A stretch of DNA of 64,000 bases from Centroberyx gerrardi. Its lineage: Eukaryota > Chordata > Actinopteri > Beryciformes > Berycidae. Shown here piece by piece: positions 61,945-64,000 of this stretch. The notes under the pieces were generated by a model. It had not been told where the DNA came from. It was given only the letters and a program-made list of their open reading frames with translations, and did no database searches. A program made the position numbers and the translations under genes. The DNA is taken from assembly GCF_048128805.1 (NCBI RefSeq), contig NC_135998.1, positions 21,407,156 through 21,471,155 on the forward strand. The letters run 5' to 3'. Within the stretch, counting starts at the first letter, position 1; the number at the start of each line of letters is the position of its first letter.

Positions 61945-62078
61945 AAATCAAAACTCAAGTCAGCCTGAAGAAGTATCCCGGGTGGTACCAGGGCCGGGGT
62001 AACCACACTGGAGTGGTGTTCTGGTAGTGAGAGGTGGCTAGAAGGGTTCACAGGCATCCAGCAGGAGTCGCTGGTTGG

Positions 62079-64000
62079 TCACTTCACCTTTTGGCTGTCC
62101 AGCCTTAGCCAGTGGACACCCTGCCTTGTGTAGCGCACCAGAGAACTTATACTTGAAGTTAGGCTCAATGGGCCCATAGCTGTGTCCAGCTCTGACAAAA
62201 AACCTGAGGGTACACACAGAAATATTAAATTATTATTATTATTTTTTTTAAAGAGAGTAGTCCACAGCTCTTAGTATTGGTATTAACAAAACAAAACGGA
62301 ACCAGCCAGTTTGATGGTCAACAACATTGTTTCTATGATGAATGTACTGTAGATTATGCCTGCACCATGTTATTTACAAAGAGTACAAAGTATTCAATCC
62401 CTTTGATTGCATTTTGCGGTGTTGCAGCCTGAATTAAAAATGGATTAAATTGAAATTTTATATCAACAATCTACCTAAAATACCCTATGAGAAAGTGAAC
62501 TCGTTTTTCCAAATTTTTGTAAATTTATTGCAAAAGAAAAACAGAAATATCTTTTAGATAAGTATTCAACCCCTGCATCTTTGGCAGTGATTAGAGCTTT
62601 GAGCCTTCCAGGACACGTCTGTATCAGCTTGGCATATCTAGATTTAGGGGTTTTCTAACATTCTTCCTTGCAGATTTGCTCAAGCTTGGTCAAGTTGAGT
62701 GAGGAGCATCTGTGAACCACTATCTTCCAGTCATTCCACAGGATTCAAGTCTGGGTTTTGGCTGGGCCACTCAAGGACTGAAGGATCATTCTTGCTCTGA
62801 AGTAATTCCAGCGCTGCTCTGACTGTATGCTTAGGGTCGTTCTCGGCAAGAATTTACCTGTATTTGGCTCCATTCATTGTTCCTTCTTTCCTTATAAGTC
62901 TCCCAGTATCTGACACTTAAAAGCCCCTCGGCATGATGCTGCCACTATGATGCTTAAAAGCAGGTATGTTGTTAGATGGGCGATTAGCTGTAATGCAAAG
63001 CATTATGTCACAGCTCAAGAGTTCAACTATAGTTTCACCAGACCACAGAATATTTTTCCTCTTGCTGTTTTGCCAAATCCAGACTTACTATCATGTGACT
63101 TCCTTCACACTAGCCACTACAGCTCAGATTTATGCTGCACTGACTCTTACTCTTCCAGCAAGATCTATTGCACCCAAGGACCTTTGTAGTTCTGTCAAAG
63201 TGGCCCGTGGGCTGTTGGTCTCCTCCCTGAACAAGGTTCTTCTTGTCTGGTTGTTCAGTTTGGTCAGACAGCCAGCTCTAGAGAGAATCTGGATAGTTCC
63301 ATATTTTTCCATTTGCTTTTGTGAACTCCCAAAATGTTTCACAAATAGTTTCATACCCTTCCCCAGATCCATGTCTCCTCACAATTCTGTCTCCGAGTTC
63401 AACAGACAGTTCCCTGGACTTCATGGTAGAGTTTCTGTTCTGACATGCACTGTCATCTGTGGGACCTTATATAGACATGTGTTTTGTCCTAAGTCATGTC
63501 CAGCCAATTGAATTGGCAACAGGTGGACTCCAATCAAGTTGTACAGACATCTCAAGGACAATCAAAGGAATTTGAATGCACCTTAACTGAATTTGGGGTG
63601 TCTCTGCAAAGGTGCTGAGTTCTTATTGACCCAAAACATTTGAGCTATTTGTAGATCAGTGACAAAAAATCCTAATTTAATCGATTTTTAATTCAAGCTG
63701 TGACACCACAAAACGCAAAAAAAAAAAGGGAGTTGAATACTTTCTGAAGGTACTATATATGGCTTTTTTCAAAGATTCATAACATATTTTGATTACAAAC
63801 TTTAATTTAGCCTAAAAGAGTTTCGTGACCACTGCAATACACCATCTCTAAGCACATATGACAAAGTGTATCCCAATCTATGTTCCATCCTTACCGCTGC
63901 CTCTGTGTGCCAGCTGCTCAGCCTGCTCCCAGATTTCATGAGCGCTCAAGAACAAAGTAGTGATGTTGACATAGGAGACTGCCACCTGCTGAATGACCTG
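62079..64000 (-). CDS. aff1: AF4/FMR2 family member 1, last two coding exons (partial)
   Basis: AFF1 (AF4) is a nuclear scaffold of the super elongation complex that helps P-TEFb-driven transcription elongation. Two - strand exons are visible: 63895-64000 (runs off the window, or starts at an acceptor at its very edge) and 62079-62203 (TGA at 62079-62081). Together they read [20 protein letters not shown], then EQLAHRG, then [12 protein letters not shown], and end [18 protein letters not shown], then KVK. The ELD..MGPL...S...[12 protein letters not shown] block is the conserved C-terminal homology domain of AFF proteins. The donor (gcg|gtaagg) and acceptor (ccctcag|gttttt) join in phase 1. 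AFF1, rather than AFF2-4, is chosen because klhl8, slc10a6 and ptpn13 are neighbours. The longer-looking alternative frame of the last exon does not join in phase. Confidence 0.85.
62397..63750 (-). mobile_element. Degenerate Tc1/mariner-like transposon in the last aff1 intron
   Basis: The ends are related inverted repeats: aaagtattcaatccctttga...gcctgaattaaaaatgg on the left, and its counterpart ttaattcaagctgtgac...agttgaatactttctg on the right. The interior matches the layout of fish Tc1 elements. On the - strand a transposase start near 63424 reads [20 protein letters not shown], followed by frame-broken HTH sequence ([27 protein letters not shown]) around 63150-63290. Stops and shifts throughout make it inactive. 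Confidence 0.85.

Larger units (their letters stand above)
58310..62078 (-). other. aff1 long 3' UTR (inferred)
   Basis: No open frame of substance lies in this 3.8 kb on either strand. The aff1 stop codon on the - strand is at 62079-62081. The reverse complement of AATAAA (tttatt, 58332-58337) gives a plausible end. Several other tttatt copies could serve earlier. The extent is inferred. Confidence 0.5.

Noticed and set aside
62042-62203. Alternative frame of the last aff1 exon ([16 protein letters not shown]...) open to a later TAG
   Set aside because: It would need phase 2 from the previous exon, but that exon is open only in a frame leaving phase 1. The phase 1 reading gives the conserved AFF C-terminus.

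Overview
The window is vertebrate nuclear DNA, almost certainly from a ray-finned (teleost) fish. The genes are split into many short exons with GT-AG introns. The proteins are vertebrate-specific families. The repeats are typical of fish: an L2/Rex-type LINE, a Tc1-like element with a decayed transposase, tRNA-like SINEs, foldback/MITE elements and many CT, CA and ATCT microsatellites. No function here is prokaryotic or viral.

Layout, left to right: (1) 669-7041, + strand, the 3' part of ptpn13: PDZ domains and an intact tyrosine phosphatase domain. (2) 9972-16594, +, complete sdad1 (22 coding exons, 688 aa), a 60S ribosome biogenesis factor. (3) 18508-21992, +, complete slc10a6-like sodium/organic-anion cotransporter (6 exons, 360 aa). 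(4) 24690-26800, a 5'-truncated, frame-broken L2-type LINE. (5) 29130-36377, +, complete klhl8 (11 coding exons, 614 aa), a CUL3 ubiquitin-ligase adaptor. (6) 39703-57906, +, a very large type I membrane lectin receptor (50 coding exons, 2167 aa by my splicing). (7) 62079-64000, - strand, the last two coding exons of aff1, with its long 3' UTR running down toward about 58300, tail to tail with the lectin gene.

The neighbours ptpn13, slc10a6, klhl8 and aff1 also cluster on human 4q21.3, so this is a conserved block. Two things break the mammalian order as I remember it: sdad1 sits between ptpn13 and slc10a6, and the giant lectin gene sits between the convergent klhl8 and aff1.

The most interesting object is the lectin gene. 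Its order is signal peptide, five C-type lectin-like domains (CTLDs), a SUEL/rhamnose-binding lectin domain, an F5/8C (discoidin) domain, an LCCL domain, seven more CTLDs, a transmembrane helix and a 36-residue tail with an FxNPxF motif. It lacks the ricin-type and fibronectin-II domains that define the mannose receptor family. I know of no named vertebrate protein with this order. The ptpn13 fragment also carries a PDZ domain between PDZ5 and the phosphatase that the mammalian protein, as I remember it, does not have.

All exon joins were derived by hand from splice consensus, reading phase and family similarity. Each complete gene sums to a multiple of three with no internal stop.
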